Source: Planctomycetota bacterium (lineage in GTDB: Bacteria > Planctomycetota > Planctomycetia > Pirellulales > Pirellulaceae). From it: a stretch of 52,054 bases of DNA. The stretch lies in the NCBI GenBank assembly GCA_016872725.1, contig VGZC01000041.1, positions 1 to 52,054 of the forward strand, written 5' to 3'. Both the position numbers and the translations under genes were made by a program. Under the pieces are notes generated by a model. It worked only from the letters and a program-made list of their open reading frames with translations, did not search any database and was not told the origin of the DNA. This document shows positions 12,301 to 18,971 of this stretch, one piece after another (the first letter of the stretch is position 1; each line of letters starts with the position of its first letter).

Positions 12301-15300
12301 GAAGCCTATCGCCAACTCGATTTTGGATTCGTTCGATACAGTGAAATCCTCGGCACCGTGTTTCACGACATGGATTCGGACGGAATACGCGATGGATTCT
12401 GGTTCCACGGAGCGTTCATTCCGACCGAGCCGGGTATCGGGGGGTTTCGCATCTTCGCGGATCGCAATCGGGATTACCGGTTCGACGAAGGGGTCGATAT
12501 CGTCGCCGAGTCCGGTGATGCGGGCCGGTTTTCGCTGCGCGTGCCGCCAGGCTCCGTCGCCGTCGTTCAGGAGCGGCGCGACGGATGGCAGTTGACGCAT
12601 CCCGCTCCGCTCAGTTACCAGCTCGATGTCGCGCCGGTCGACGTGCTCACGGGCATCGACTTCGGCAACACGCCGCTCGGCACGATCGAGGGCGCGAAGC
12701 GGCTTGATGTGAACGCCAACGGAGAGATCGATCGGGGCGAGCCCGGTCTTGAGGGCTGGACCATCTACGTTGACGTCAACGGCAACGCCGAGCTCGATAG
12801 GATCACGGCCGTCCGCGAGGGAACGTCGCGACGGCTCGATCCCAACTCGATCCAATTCGTGCCGATTCCCGTCCGCGGACTCGTCGGGACCGTCGCCGAT
12901 CTGGACGTGGAACTCGATATCGACGCGGCGTTCGACGAGGAGCTCGCCGCGTTCCTGATCAGTCCTTCGGGAACGCGCGTTCGGTTGTTCGAGTCGGTCG
13001 GTGGAACGGGGCGGCACTTCCGCGGCACGATTCTGGACGATCAAGTCTGTTCGCCCGACGACCCCTTCTGCCTCGACATCCGTCATTTCAGCGCGCCGTT
13101 CACGGGTCGTTACCATCCGATGGGCTCGCTCGGCGCGTTCGTCGGCGAGGATCCGAACGGTCCCTGGTGGCTCGAACTGCACAATCGAAGCGAGTTCAAC
13201 ACCGATCGGTTGAACGTCGTGAGGCTGCATTTCGAAATCGGGGAACCTTCGGACGAAACGGGCTACGAGGGCCGGTATTCGATCGTCGGCTTGCCGGCCG
13301 ATTCCTACAGCGTGCGTGAAGTCGCGAGGGCCGGTTGGAATCAGGTGTATCCGCGGACGGAATGCCCCTTGGGTCCGCCGTACTGTGGCGGGCCTGGTCC
13401 TCACACGGTCCACCTTGCCTCCGGCGAAATGGTCAAGGGCCGGGACTTCCTGAATCGACCGTTGCCGGGCGCCATCGAGGGAACCAAATGGAATGACCGG
13501 GATGGCGACGGAAACCGGGATGCCAACGAACCGGGTATCGAGGGATGGACCGTATTCCTCGATCGCAACCGCAACAAGAAACGCGACACGTATTCGCAAT
13601 ACGCCGGATCGAGCGACGCACCCCGTCCGTTGAAAAGCCCGATTCAAGCGGGCACGTCGACGACGACCGTGTCGAACCTCGCCGTCTTCGGCCTGCCGGG
13701 CACAATCCTCGACGTCGCCGTCACGCCCTCGATCCGGTTCGCCGCGTTGAGAGATCTGGCGATGACGCTGATCAGTCCGGCGGGGACGCGGGTTGTCCTG
13801 TTCGACGGATTGGACGTTGATTTTGGTTGGTGGTCCAACCTGCCGTTTGATGATCGGGCGGATGCTTCCATCGTCGACATCAGACCCTATCACGCCGACC
13901 CGGTGCGTCCGATGGAGCAGTTAAAAAACCTTCGCGGCGAGGATGCGAACGGTCTGTGGAAGCTCGAGGTCACCGTTCGGCGGCCGCTGGGAGCCGAGGG
14001 GATTTCCGGACTCCTCAATGCCTGGACGCTCGACCTGACGATTTCCGAGCCTTCGACGTTGACCGACGCGTCAGGCGCGTATCGCTTCGACGGCCTGTAC
14101 CCCGGGTCGTTCGATGTCGTTGAATCGGATCGCGATGGTTGGACGCCAACGTATCCCACGGGCGGTCCGCGCCTGTTTGGCATCTCGTCGGATTCCACGG
14201 GATCGGTCTATGAACTGAATCCCGGTGACGCGTCTCGGGAACGGTATGTCACGTCCCTGCGTTCCACTGGAGGAATCACTCCGATCGAGGTCGCGGGGCT
14301 TGCCTTCGACGGATTGACGCTCTTCGCCATGTACGGTTCCCGTGGCGATCTGCTCGTCCTGGATCCCGATGTTCCATCGACGACGAGGACCGTTCACCTG
14401 TTCGATCCGTGGAGCACGGCGGTTGATGGGCTCGCGTTCCAGGACGGGACGCTCCGCATGCTGGACGCGAGCCATGACGCGCTGATCGAATACGATCCGA
14501 TCCAGGAACGCGTCACGCGCACGATCGACCTTCGCGCCGCCAACTCGGGATTCCCGCTCGACTTTGGAGGCGGTCTTGCCGGAGGCTTGGAGTTGGGACT
14601 GCTCGCGGGGAGTTCGACCGAGGTCGACAACCTGCTGGGGCTCGATGCGGACACGGGCCGAGTCATCCTGTCGGGTCTCGCGCGCGGGCCGATTCTGGGT
14701 ATCGCGGTCGTCTCGGGGCTCGCGTATGTCGGTTACGACGGAACGACGGAGATCGACATCATCGATCTGAATGCGGGAACAACTCGGACGGTCGATGCGG
14801 GGCATCGTTATGCCGCGCTCGGCGGCGACAATGTCATGAAGGGCAACCGGAGGCACCGCGTCGCCGTCGATGCGGGCGCGGCGACGTCCGGTGTCGACTT
14901 CGGAAACCACGCGGCCACCGCCGAACCGCTCGTCAATCCGCCGGGCGATCGAACGGTTGTCGAAGGACGCGAGGCGACGATCGGCGGAGGTTGGTTCGAC
15001 CACGATCCGGCGGCGGGCCCGTGGCATGTGACCGTCGAATGGGGCGACGGCGATTCCACCGAGTTCGATCGGAACGAACCGGGACCGTGGGGCGATCTGT
15101 TCCATACGTATCGCGACGGCGGACCGGGCATGGCATTCGACGCCCGCGTGCGAGTCGCCGATCGCGACGGCCGCACGGGCGAAGGCCTGTTCGAAGTAAC
15201 CGTCGACAACGCGGTGCCGCGAGCGGGCGTCCGGGGAGATACGAACGGCGTGCGAGGCCAGCGCCGCGAGCTCATCCTGACCGCCCAGGACGATTCCTCA

Positions 15301-16749
15301 ACCGATGAAGAGGCGGGGTTCTCCTTTGATGTCGATTGGGGCGACGGCTCGCCCGTCGAGCGGATCCCCGCGGATCAACTTGGGCGCGGCGAGCATGTAT
15401 TTACCGAGAGCGGGGATTACCGCGTCACGGCGGTGGCTCGCGACAAGGACGGCGGGGCGAGCGATCCCGTCGAGCACGTCATCCCGATCGGCTTCGCCGA
15501 AATGCAGTCGTTCGCGGATGGCCCGTCATTCTCCGTGCTTGCCATCGGCGGAACAACGCTCGACGACCGGATCATTCTCCGCCATGACGGACGCCTCTTT
15601 CAAACCCATGTCGAGATCCACACCGGCGCAGGTGTTGAACAGACAACGGTTCCCGACGCGATGCGCGTGCTCCTCTTCGGACAAGCCGGTGATGACGACG
15701 TCGCGGCCGCTCCGGATTTCCCGATCTCGATCTATGCCAACGGCGACGAAGGCAACGATCGACTGAACGGCGGCGCGGGAGACGACATTCTCTTCGGAGG
15801 ATCGGGCGATGATCTGTTGATCGGCCGGAAGGGGAAGGACGTGTTGTTTGGAGGGGGAGGAGTCGATCACGTCATCGGCGGCGCCGACGAGAATGTACTG
15901 ATCGGCGGTGACTTCACGTCGAATACGCGCTACCGCAACGCATGGAGTCTGCTCGACGAATGGACCGCGGATCGGCCGATCCAGATCCGCATGGCGAACA
16001 TCGACAACGGAAGCGGAAGCCCGGACTTGCGGAACTTGGTGTTTCTCGACGCGACCACTGTGACCGACGATGGATTGGCGAGTTCGCTGTTTGTCGCGGG
16101 GGGAACATCGTGGACCGCGCGGCTGGGGTCGGCCGAACGGATCCGAACGGAATTCGACGCGGGCACCGCGTGGGTACGCTATTACCAGAATCCGGTCGAT
16201 CGCGATGACGCGACGGGCGACGGTTCGGTCGCCACGTCCGACGCCATCTCGATCCTGCGCGATCTTGGACAAGTCGGTTCGCGACGCTTGACGCAGATCG
16301 ACGACTCCAAGTCATTCCACGATGAAACGGGAGACGGGCTCGTAACGACCGGCGACCTGCTCGGTATTCTGAAACGGCTCCGCGATTCGGGAGGCGGACA
16401 GGGCGGAGAAGCCGAGTCCGCGGCGAATGGCGTGCAAGGAATACCGATTGCCGGCCCGGACTTCCTTGCGGCTTCCGCGCCGGTCCCCGGCCATGAAGGG
16501 CCTCGCGGCCCCACATCACGCGACGAATGGGCTCGCTGGGTTTGGTTCGCCGAGTGGGGACGATTGTCGCACGCCCCTCCGCGGCGCGGAGCGGCGGAAT
16601 ATGTCTTGGTTCGAGGAACTCGCCTCGGAGAGGCGAGCGACGGTCTCCGAGGCGCGGAGCGGGAACCACGAATGGCTCGAATCACACGAATAGGGACACA
16701 CCGCCGATACGTCTTGTTGTCGACCTCAAGGCGCAGTCCGGCTAGTTGA
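9370..16749 (+). CDS. Giant multidomain planctomycete surface protein
   Basis: About 2,459 residues from the ATG at 9370, seven bases after GGGAG at 9358-9362. Residues 34-42 carry LERRQLLAG, the N-terminal export motif of large planctomycete proteins. Domains in order: a BNR/VPS10-like propeller (about 45-880) with DxDxDG calcium loops; two SdrD-B-like repeats (888-956, 995-1074); a third (1104-1328) and fourth (1367-1596) SdrD-B repeat, each interrupted by a proprotein-convertase P-domain-like insert (1154-1287, 1424-1559); a small propeller-like region (1601-1827); two PKD domains (1856-1951, 1953-2040); RTX-type calcium repeats GGAGDD (2122-2179); and a dockerin-like pair of DxTGDG motifs (2277-2337). 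The role is probably adhesion or cell-surface architecture. The last 120 residues are low-complexity and run into dispersed intergenic repeats, so the native end may be nearer 16400. Confidence 0.92.
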   Translation: MRSDRRSHAPSRPNRARRPFRKSARLTVAEPEWLERRQLLAGDAWESIGPNVVTSAAGDRNIGAVEVVAPHPTDASILLAGSVNGGIWRTRDALADEPTWTPLTDDQPSLAIGDLRFSPLPGPSGQPGTVLFAGTGSFSSYYFDGGDPVGILRSVDGGDHWQLIGNETFAGKRIRSVVPTLRGTSILDQVILVASPEGGLFRSTDGGLHWSPITDPSWPSDGMDNDLDGTADEPGEANAIANASHIAADPFVPSRFYAGVIDRTVGGVYRSDDFGETWVRQSSGLTLSGDGLDNDGDGSIDEPDETIRLADRIELSGSTSTPNLVYAGVMQGGFFRAYFVSSDGGARWNPLASRVGEGQGDRHFSILADRTRPEIAYVRGVSELVRIDTSTTPDGCEVFTSNPDATSSCRITAIEGAVHADARDLKFDANGNIIDASDGGVYRLEFASGEPARWVSLNRGLRVTEVVSVAFDGLTNTVLLGAQDNGSSLGGPHAASWRAVTGADGGKVQVARETYGSTTWHYASEQYLGAFTRITNDWSGSTEALIDLEAVTGGAPTIDLRKRRIDGTFGFDTLGFFQSYAVNATDPTRMLIGTSFLYESFNGGDLLESLGGIDDRNNDQVDDDGDVDQDGDGTADPVWNDGDEYFPRFPVGILPDGADNDGDGTTDENEPSEGGWSRVTAMAYGGFEGAWGYAIPMPDIAYIGRSGVSFNDGTRARLLLRTARTIVPDPTANVMGDFVPVTAYRGADPIRIVLDPMQWRAAYVLDSQGRVWRVDDAGLPTARSTNLTSNLGGLLPNPRDMAISRGADGKVILYAAGKTGVFAAIDPRDTGAGYVIWAPFHVGIPNVVVQSIYADPSTDQLFVGTIGRGVWSTASDSGGLIEPVELAGRLYDDQDADGVRDDGEAPLAGWVVYLDLDGNGAWNAASDPLTVTDSLGAYLFQNLPPSSYTVRAIARDGWMASQPAPAGFYNRLYARIGEAYRQLDFGFVRYSEILGTVFHDMDSDGIRDGFWFHGAFIPTEPGIGGFRIFADRNRDYRFDEGVDIVAESGDAGRFSLRVPPGSVAVVQERRDGWQLTHPAPLSYQLDVAPVDVLTGIDFGNTPLGTIEGAKRLDVNANGEIDRGEPGLEGWTIYVDVNGNAELDRITAVREGTSRRLDPNSIQFVPIPVRGLVGTVADLDVELDIDAAFDEELAAFLISPSGTRVRLFESVGGTGRHFRGTILDDQVCSPDDPFCLDIRHFSAPFTGRYHPMGSLGAFVGEDPNGPWWLELHNRSEFNTDRLNVVRLHFEIGEPSDETGYEGRYSIVGLPADSYSVREVARAGWNQVYPRTECPLGPPYCGGPGPHTVHLASGEMVKGRDFLNRPLPGAIEGTKWNDRDGDGNRDANEPGIEGWTVFLDRNRNKKRDTYSQYAGSSDAPRPLKSPIQAGTSTTTVSNLAVFGLPGTILDVAVTPSIRFAALRDLAMTLISPAGTRVVLFDGLDVDFGWWSNLPFDDRADASIVDIRPYHADPVRPMEQLKNLRGEDANGLWKLEVTVRRPLGAEGISGLLNAWTLDLTISEPSTLTDASGAYRFDGLYPGSFDVVESDRDGWTPTYPTGGPRLFGISSDSTGSVYELNPGDASRERYVTSLRSTGGITPIEVAGLAFDGLTLFAMYGSRGDLLVLDPDVPSTTRTVHLFDPWSTAVDGLAFQDGTLRMLDASHDALIEYDPIQERVTRTIDLRAANSGFPLDFGGGLAGGLELGLLAGSSTEVDNLLGLDADTGRVILSGLARGPILGIAVVSGLAYVGYDGTTEIDIIDLNAGTTRTVDAGHRYAALGGDNVMKGNRRHRVAVDAGAATSGVDFGNHAATAEPLVNPPGDRTVVEGREATIGGGWFDHDPAAGPWHVTVEWGDGDSTEFDRNEPGPWGDLFHTYRDGGPGMAFDARVRVADRDGRTGEGLFEVTVDNAVPRAGVRGDTNGVRGQRRELILTAQDDSSTDEEAGFSFDVDWGDGSPVERIPADQLGRGEHVFTESGDYRVTAVARDKDGGASDPVEHVIPIGFAEMQSFADGPSFSVLAIGGTTLDDRIILRHDGRLFQTHVEIHTGAGVEQTTVPDAMRVLLFGQAGDDDVAAAPDFPISIYANGDEGNDRLNGGAGDDILFGGSGDDLLIGRKGKDVLFGGGGVDHVIGGADENVLIGGDFTSNTRYRNAWSLLDEWTADRPIQIRMANIDNGSGSPDLRNLVFLDATTVTDDGLASSLFVAGGTSWTARLGSAERIRTEFDAGTAWVRYYQNPVDRDDATGDGSVATSDAISILRDLGQVGSRRLTQIDDSKSFHDETGDGLVTTGDLLGILKRLRDSGGGQGGEAESAANGVQGIPIAGPDFLAASAPVPGHEGPRGPTSRDEWARWVWFAEWGRLSHAPPRRGAAEYVLVRGTRLGEASDGLRGAEREPRMARITRIGTHRRYVLLSTSRRSPAS
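16619..16637 (+). repeat. Hairpin repeat CTCGCCTC-GGA-GAGGCGAG, copy 1
   Basis: A perfect 8-bp stem with a GGA loop. A near-identical copy lies at 16865-16883. This copy is inside the present 3' end of the giant protein gene and is translated as part of its tail. It may act as a transcription terminator or be a mobile intergenic repeat. Confidence 0.65.
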
Positions 16750-16819
16750 CCGGCCTCTTTCAGCGTCTCTCTTCTTCCCTTCCCTGCTTCCTCATTCGTG
16801 TCATTCGTGTCATTCGTGG
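16666..16819. repeat. Facing pair of ATTCGTG dispersed elements
   Basis: A 29-nt arm at 16666-16694 reads, on the minus strand, as the same ATTCGTG-rich element found on the plus strand at 16791-16819, with roughly five mismatches. The 96-nt space between holds the stop codon of the giant protein. Further copies lie at 3121-3149 and 28738-28825. The arrangement looks like a palindromic, non-autonomous intergenic element. Confidence 0.65.
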
Positions 16820-16856
16820 TCACTCGACCTGCTCCTGCTCGCAACAGGGTCTGGTG

Positions 16857-17609
16857 TCAGGTCACTCGTCTCGGAGAGGCGAGCGACTTTTGGGCAAGCA
16901 GCCGAGCGAATCTTCGAACGGCCTCCGCCGGAATCGTGTGGTCCCCAGCGAATTCGACGAAATCGACCGACCAACCCGCGCGCTCGAACAGATCCCTCAA
17001 CCAAATCCCCGTCTCGAACGGCAAGATCGAATCGTATCGACCGTGCGACTGAAGAACTTCTCCACCCGCGCGGGCGGAGGCCAGACGGTGCCATGTCGAT
17101 TCACACAAGAGGGTCCCCGAGAACAGCGCGAGGGCGGCCGTGGGTTCGGGCAGATGCAGCGTCGCGTCGGTCGCTAGCATGGCGCCCTGGGAAAAGCCGC
17201 CGAGCACGAACCGGGCGAGCGGCAGGCCGGTCTGTCGCCGCAGGTCGGCGAGCGCGGCGAGGAGCCGCTCGCGCGCTTCCGAAATCCCCGGAGGCGTCGT
17301 GTCGCGGAGGATTCGCAGTTCGCCGCGCGCGATCGACGCCATGAGCGCGTTCACATTGAGCGGCCACCACGCTCGACCACCCGGAATACCCTCGTCATCG
17401 AGCGCGTGGGGCGCCTCGGGAAACACGAATAGGACACGCTCGGCAAGCGATTCGTCCAGTTCGACCAGTTCGAACGCGAGCGGAACAAGGTCGGTGCCCG
17501 GCGCGCCGAATCCGTGACACAGCACGACGCACAGGTCGGGCGGCCTGCCGCTCGAAGGTGGAAAGACGACGCAATCGAGATTACCAAGCCTTTGGCGGAT
17601 CGCCCGCAT
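16857..17609 (-). CDS. Alpha/beta-hydrolase, phospholipase/carboxylesterase type
   Basis: A serine esterase of 250 residues. The oxyanion segment CHGFGAPG (about 31-38), nucleophile S140 in GGFSQG, D193 in the GRYDSILPF loop and H224 in GDHTIP form the expected triad of the carboxylesterase/YpfH group. No signal peptide is seen, so it is cytosolic. The ATG at 17609 has GAGG six bases upstream; a GTG at 17633 adds eight unlike residues. The final residues (SLASPRRVT) are read from a dispersed hairpin element, suggesting the original end was altered by repeat insertion. It is divergent from the WXG/FtsK operon across 156 nt. Substrate unknown: short-chain esters or lysophospholipids are family possibilities. 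Confidence 0.9.
   Translation of the reverse strand: MRAIRQRLGNLDCVVFPPSSGRPPDLCVVLCHGFGAPGTDLVPLAFELVELDESLAERVLFVFPEAPHALDDEGIPGGRAWWPLNVNALMASIARGELRILRDTTPPGISEARERLLAALADLRRQTGLPLARFVLGGFSQGAMLATDATLHLPEPTAALALFSGTLLCESTWHRLASARAGGEVLQSHGRYDSILPFETGIWLRDLFERAGWSVDFVEFAGDHTIPAEAVRRFARLLAQKSLASPRRVT
16865..16883 (+). repeat. Hairpin repeat CTCGTCTC-GGA-GAGGCGAG, copy 2
   Basis: Same stem-loop as 16619-16637 with one G-U-tolerable change in the left arm. It overlaps the last codons of the minus-strand esterase (16857-17609), so both convergent genes end in copies of the same element. Confidence 0.6.
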
Positions 17610-17689
17610 TTCGCACCTCGCGCTGGACCGCACTTCATGGCGGCATTGCCTTCTCCCTTGCGGGACGAACGGTCATTGTCGCCTAATTC

Positions 17690-17718
17690 TTGGTCGAGAG
17701 GGACGGGCCGTCTATAGT
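17690..17718 (+). promoter_or_regulatory. Sigma70-like promoter for the WXG/FtsK operon
   Basis: TTGGTC at 17690-17695 and TATAGT at 17713-17718 are separated by exactly 17 nt. The -10 box matches the consensus at five of six positions. It lies 47 nt before the first ATG of the operon and points into it. Planctomycete promoters are poorly characterised, so this is a prediction. Confidence 0.55.
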
Positions 17719-17765
17719 AAGGGCGTGGCCGCCGTGCCTTTCGAGCCCGAAACCGGAACGTCGCT

Positions 17766-18038
17766 ATGCCCCAGGCCGTCGTCGATCCCGAGGAATTGCG
17801 CCAATTCGCTCGAGCGCTCAAGAAGTTCAATAACGATTTGCGCGAACATGCCGCCGCGCTCGGAGGCCGACTCGCGACGCTGAATACGTCGTGGCGCGAT
17901 CAGGAGCAGCGCAAGTTCGTCGAGATGTTCGAACAGCAGATGGCCGCGATCGCGCGGTTCTCGGACGCGGTCGACGAGTATGTTCCCTACCTGATGCGCA
18001 AGGCGGGGCATATCGACGATTATTTGCAGTCCTCGTGA
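17766..18038 (+). CDS. WXG100-like small helical protein
   Basis: A 90-residue protein with no signal peptide. Two long helices flank a W-containing turn: TSWRDQEQRKF around residues 42-52. The usual WxG is WRD, as in many divergent members. Length, central Trp and helical hairpin fit WXG100/ESX substrates, which are exported as dimers by FtsK/EssC-type ATPases. It is the first gene of a four-gene operon ending with such an ATPase. It shares W-x-D-x3-R-x-F with the third gene (18702-18965). It may be a secreted effector carrier or a structural partner. Low sequence identity to characterised proteins keeps the role inferred. Confidence 0.78.
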   Translation: MPQAVVDPEELRQFARALKKFNNDLREHAAALGGRLATLNTSWRDQEQRKFVEMFEQQMAAIARFSDAVDEYVPYLMRKAGHIDDYLQSS

Positions 18039-18081
18039 TCGAAGCGAAAGCGCCCCGGGAAATCGAGGGATTCAAGCGCCG

Positions 18082-18693
18082 ATGACGGGTTCGCCGGCCA
18101 ACGTGCGGTCGATCGAGTCGCTGCGGGAATTCCGGGCGGCGCTCGCCGTTTTCCAGCGGCGCGCCGAGGAAGCCGTGACCACGCTCTCCCTGGAATTGCG
18201 CAAGGCCATCGATTGGATCGAACAGGACCGCGCCCGATACTGGCCCAACGAGGTCAAGCGGGCAAGCGATCGATTGGTCGAGGCGCGCAGCAATCTCGAA
18301 CGGTGCCGGACCACAACGCGGCCCGAGGACCGTCCGAGCTGCATGGTCGAGCAAAAGGCGCTTGAGCGGGCGAAGGCTCGGCTGCGGTATTGCGAAGAGA
18401 AGGTGCGGACCGTCCGCCATTGGCGGATCGCCCTGCTGCATGAGGCGCGCGAGTTCGAGGGACGGCTCGCGACAACCCGCGATCAGGCGGAAACCGACGT
18501 TCCGCGTTCGCTCGCCGCCCTCGAACGCATCGTGGAATCGCTCGAACGCTATCTCGCGATCCCCGAACTGTCCGACACGGCTCGCGAGCCTCCTCCCGCG
18601 CCGCGCGCCGCGGCGACCGACCCGGCCGAGGCGGCGCGTGCCGATGCGCCGCGCGGGATGGGGACGCGTCCGGAAGCGACCGGAAAGGAATAG
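18082..18693 (+). CDS. Coiled-coil protein of WXG/FtsK operon
   Basis: 203 residues, no signal peptide and no membrane segment. Residues about 8-165 are charged and strongly helical with heptad-like spacing; the tail from about 170 is rich in Ala, Pro and Glu and probably disordered. Three cysteines sit in the central part (around residues 75-111). Its position between two WXG-like genes, 43 nt after the first and 8 nt before the second, suggests a chaperone, substrate or scaffold of the secretion module. No family is recognised. It could also be a long LXG- or DUF-type substrate; the sequence does not decide. Confidence 0.75.
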   Translation: MTGSPANVRSIESLREFRAALAVFQRRAEEAVTTLSLELRKAIDWIEQDRARYWPNEVKRASDRLVEARSNLERCRTTTRPEDRPSCMVEQKALERAKARLRYCEEKVRTVRHWRIALLHEAREFEGRLATTRDQAETDVPRSLAALERIVESLERYLAIPELSDTAREPPPAPRAAATDPAEAARADAPRGMGTRPEATGKE

Positions 18694-18701
18694 GGATCGG
18701 G

Positions 18702-18965
18702 ATGGGCGTTTGTGATCTGCAAACCGGGTGCGGCATGCTGCGTAAGAGCGTCTCCCGCTTGAGGGAGGCATGGGACGCGACATCCGAAACATGGGATGAC
18801 GCGACGCGCCGCTCCTTCGCGCGGGAACGCCTCGATCCGCTCCTCCCTCCCCTCGGCCTCCTGCTGGCCGCGGTCGAGAAATTCGCACTCGCGCTGGGCG
18901 AGGCCGAACGGGCGTGCCGCGATGATCAGAATCCGAGCGAGGTCTCGGCTCCTTCCGACGAGTAA
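18702..18965 (+). CDS. Second WXG-like small protein
   Basis: 87 residues. The motif ETWDDATRRSF (about 29-39) places a Trp turn between two predicted helices and aligns with the first gene's SWRDQEQRKF as W-x-D-x3-R-x-F. Two tryptophans and a hydrophobic second helix (LLPPLGLLLAAVEKFALAL) suggest a helical hairpin packing against a partner. A GGGATCGGG purine stretch precedes the ATG. The stop is only 6 nt before the GTG of the FtsK-like gene, indicating co-translation. It probably pairs with the 90-residue protein or binds the ATPase. Confidence 0.72.
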   Translation: MGVCDLQTGCGMLRKSVSRLREAWDATSETWDDATRRSFARERLDPLLPPLGLLLAAVEKFALALGEAERACRDDQNPSEVSAPSDE

Positions 18966-18971
18966 TCCGCC

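Noticed and set aside
11329-13893. 854-codon minus-strand frame inside the giant protein gene
   Set aside because: Antisense shadow; no domains or ribosome site, whereas the plus strand shows recognisable SdrD-B and P-domain patterns.
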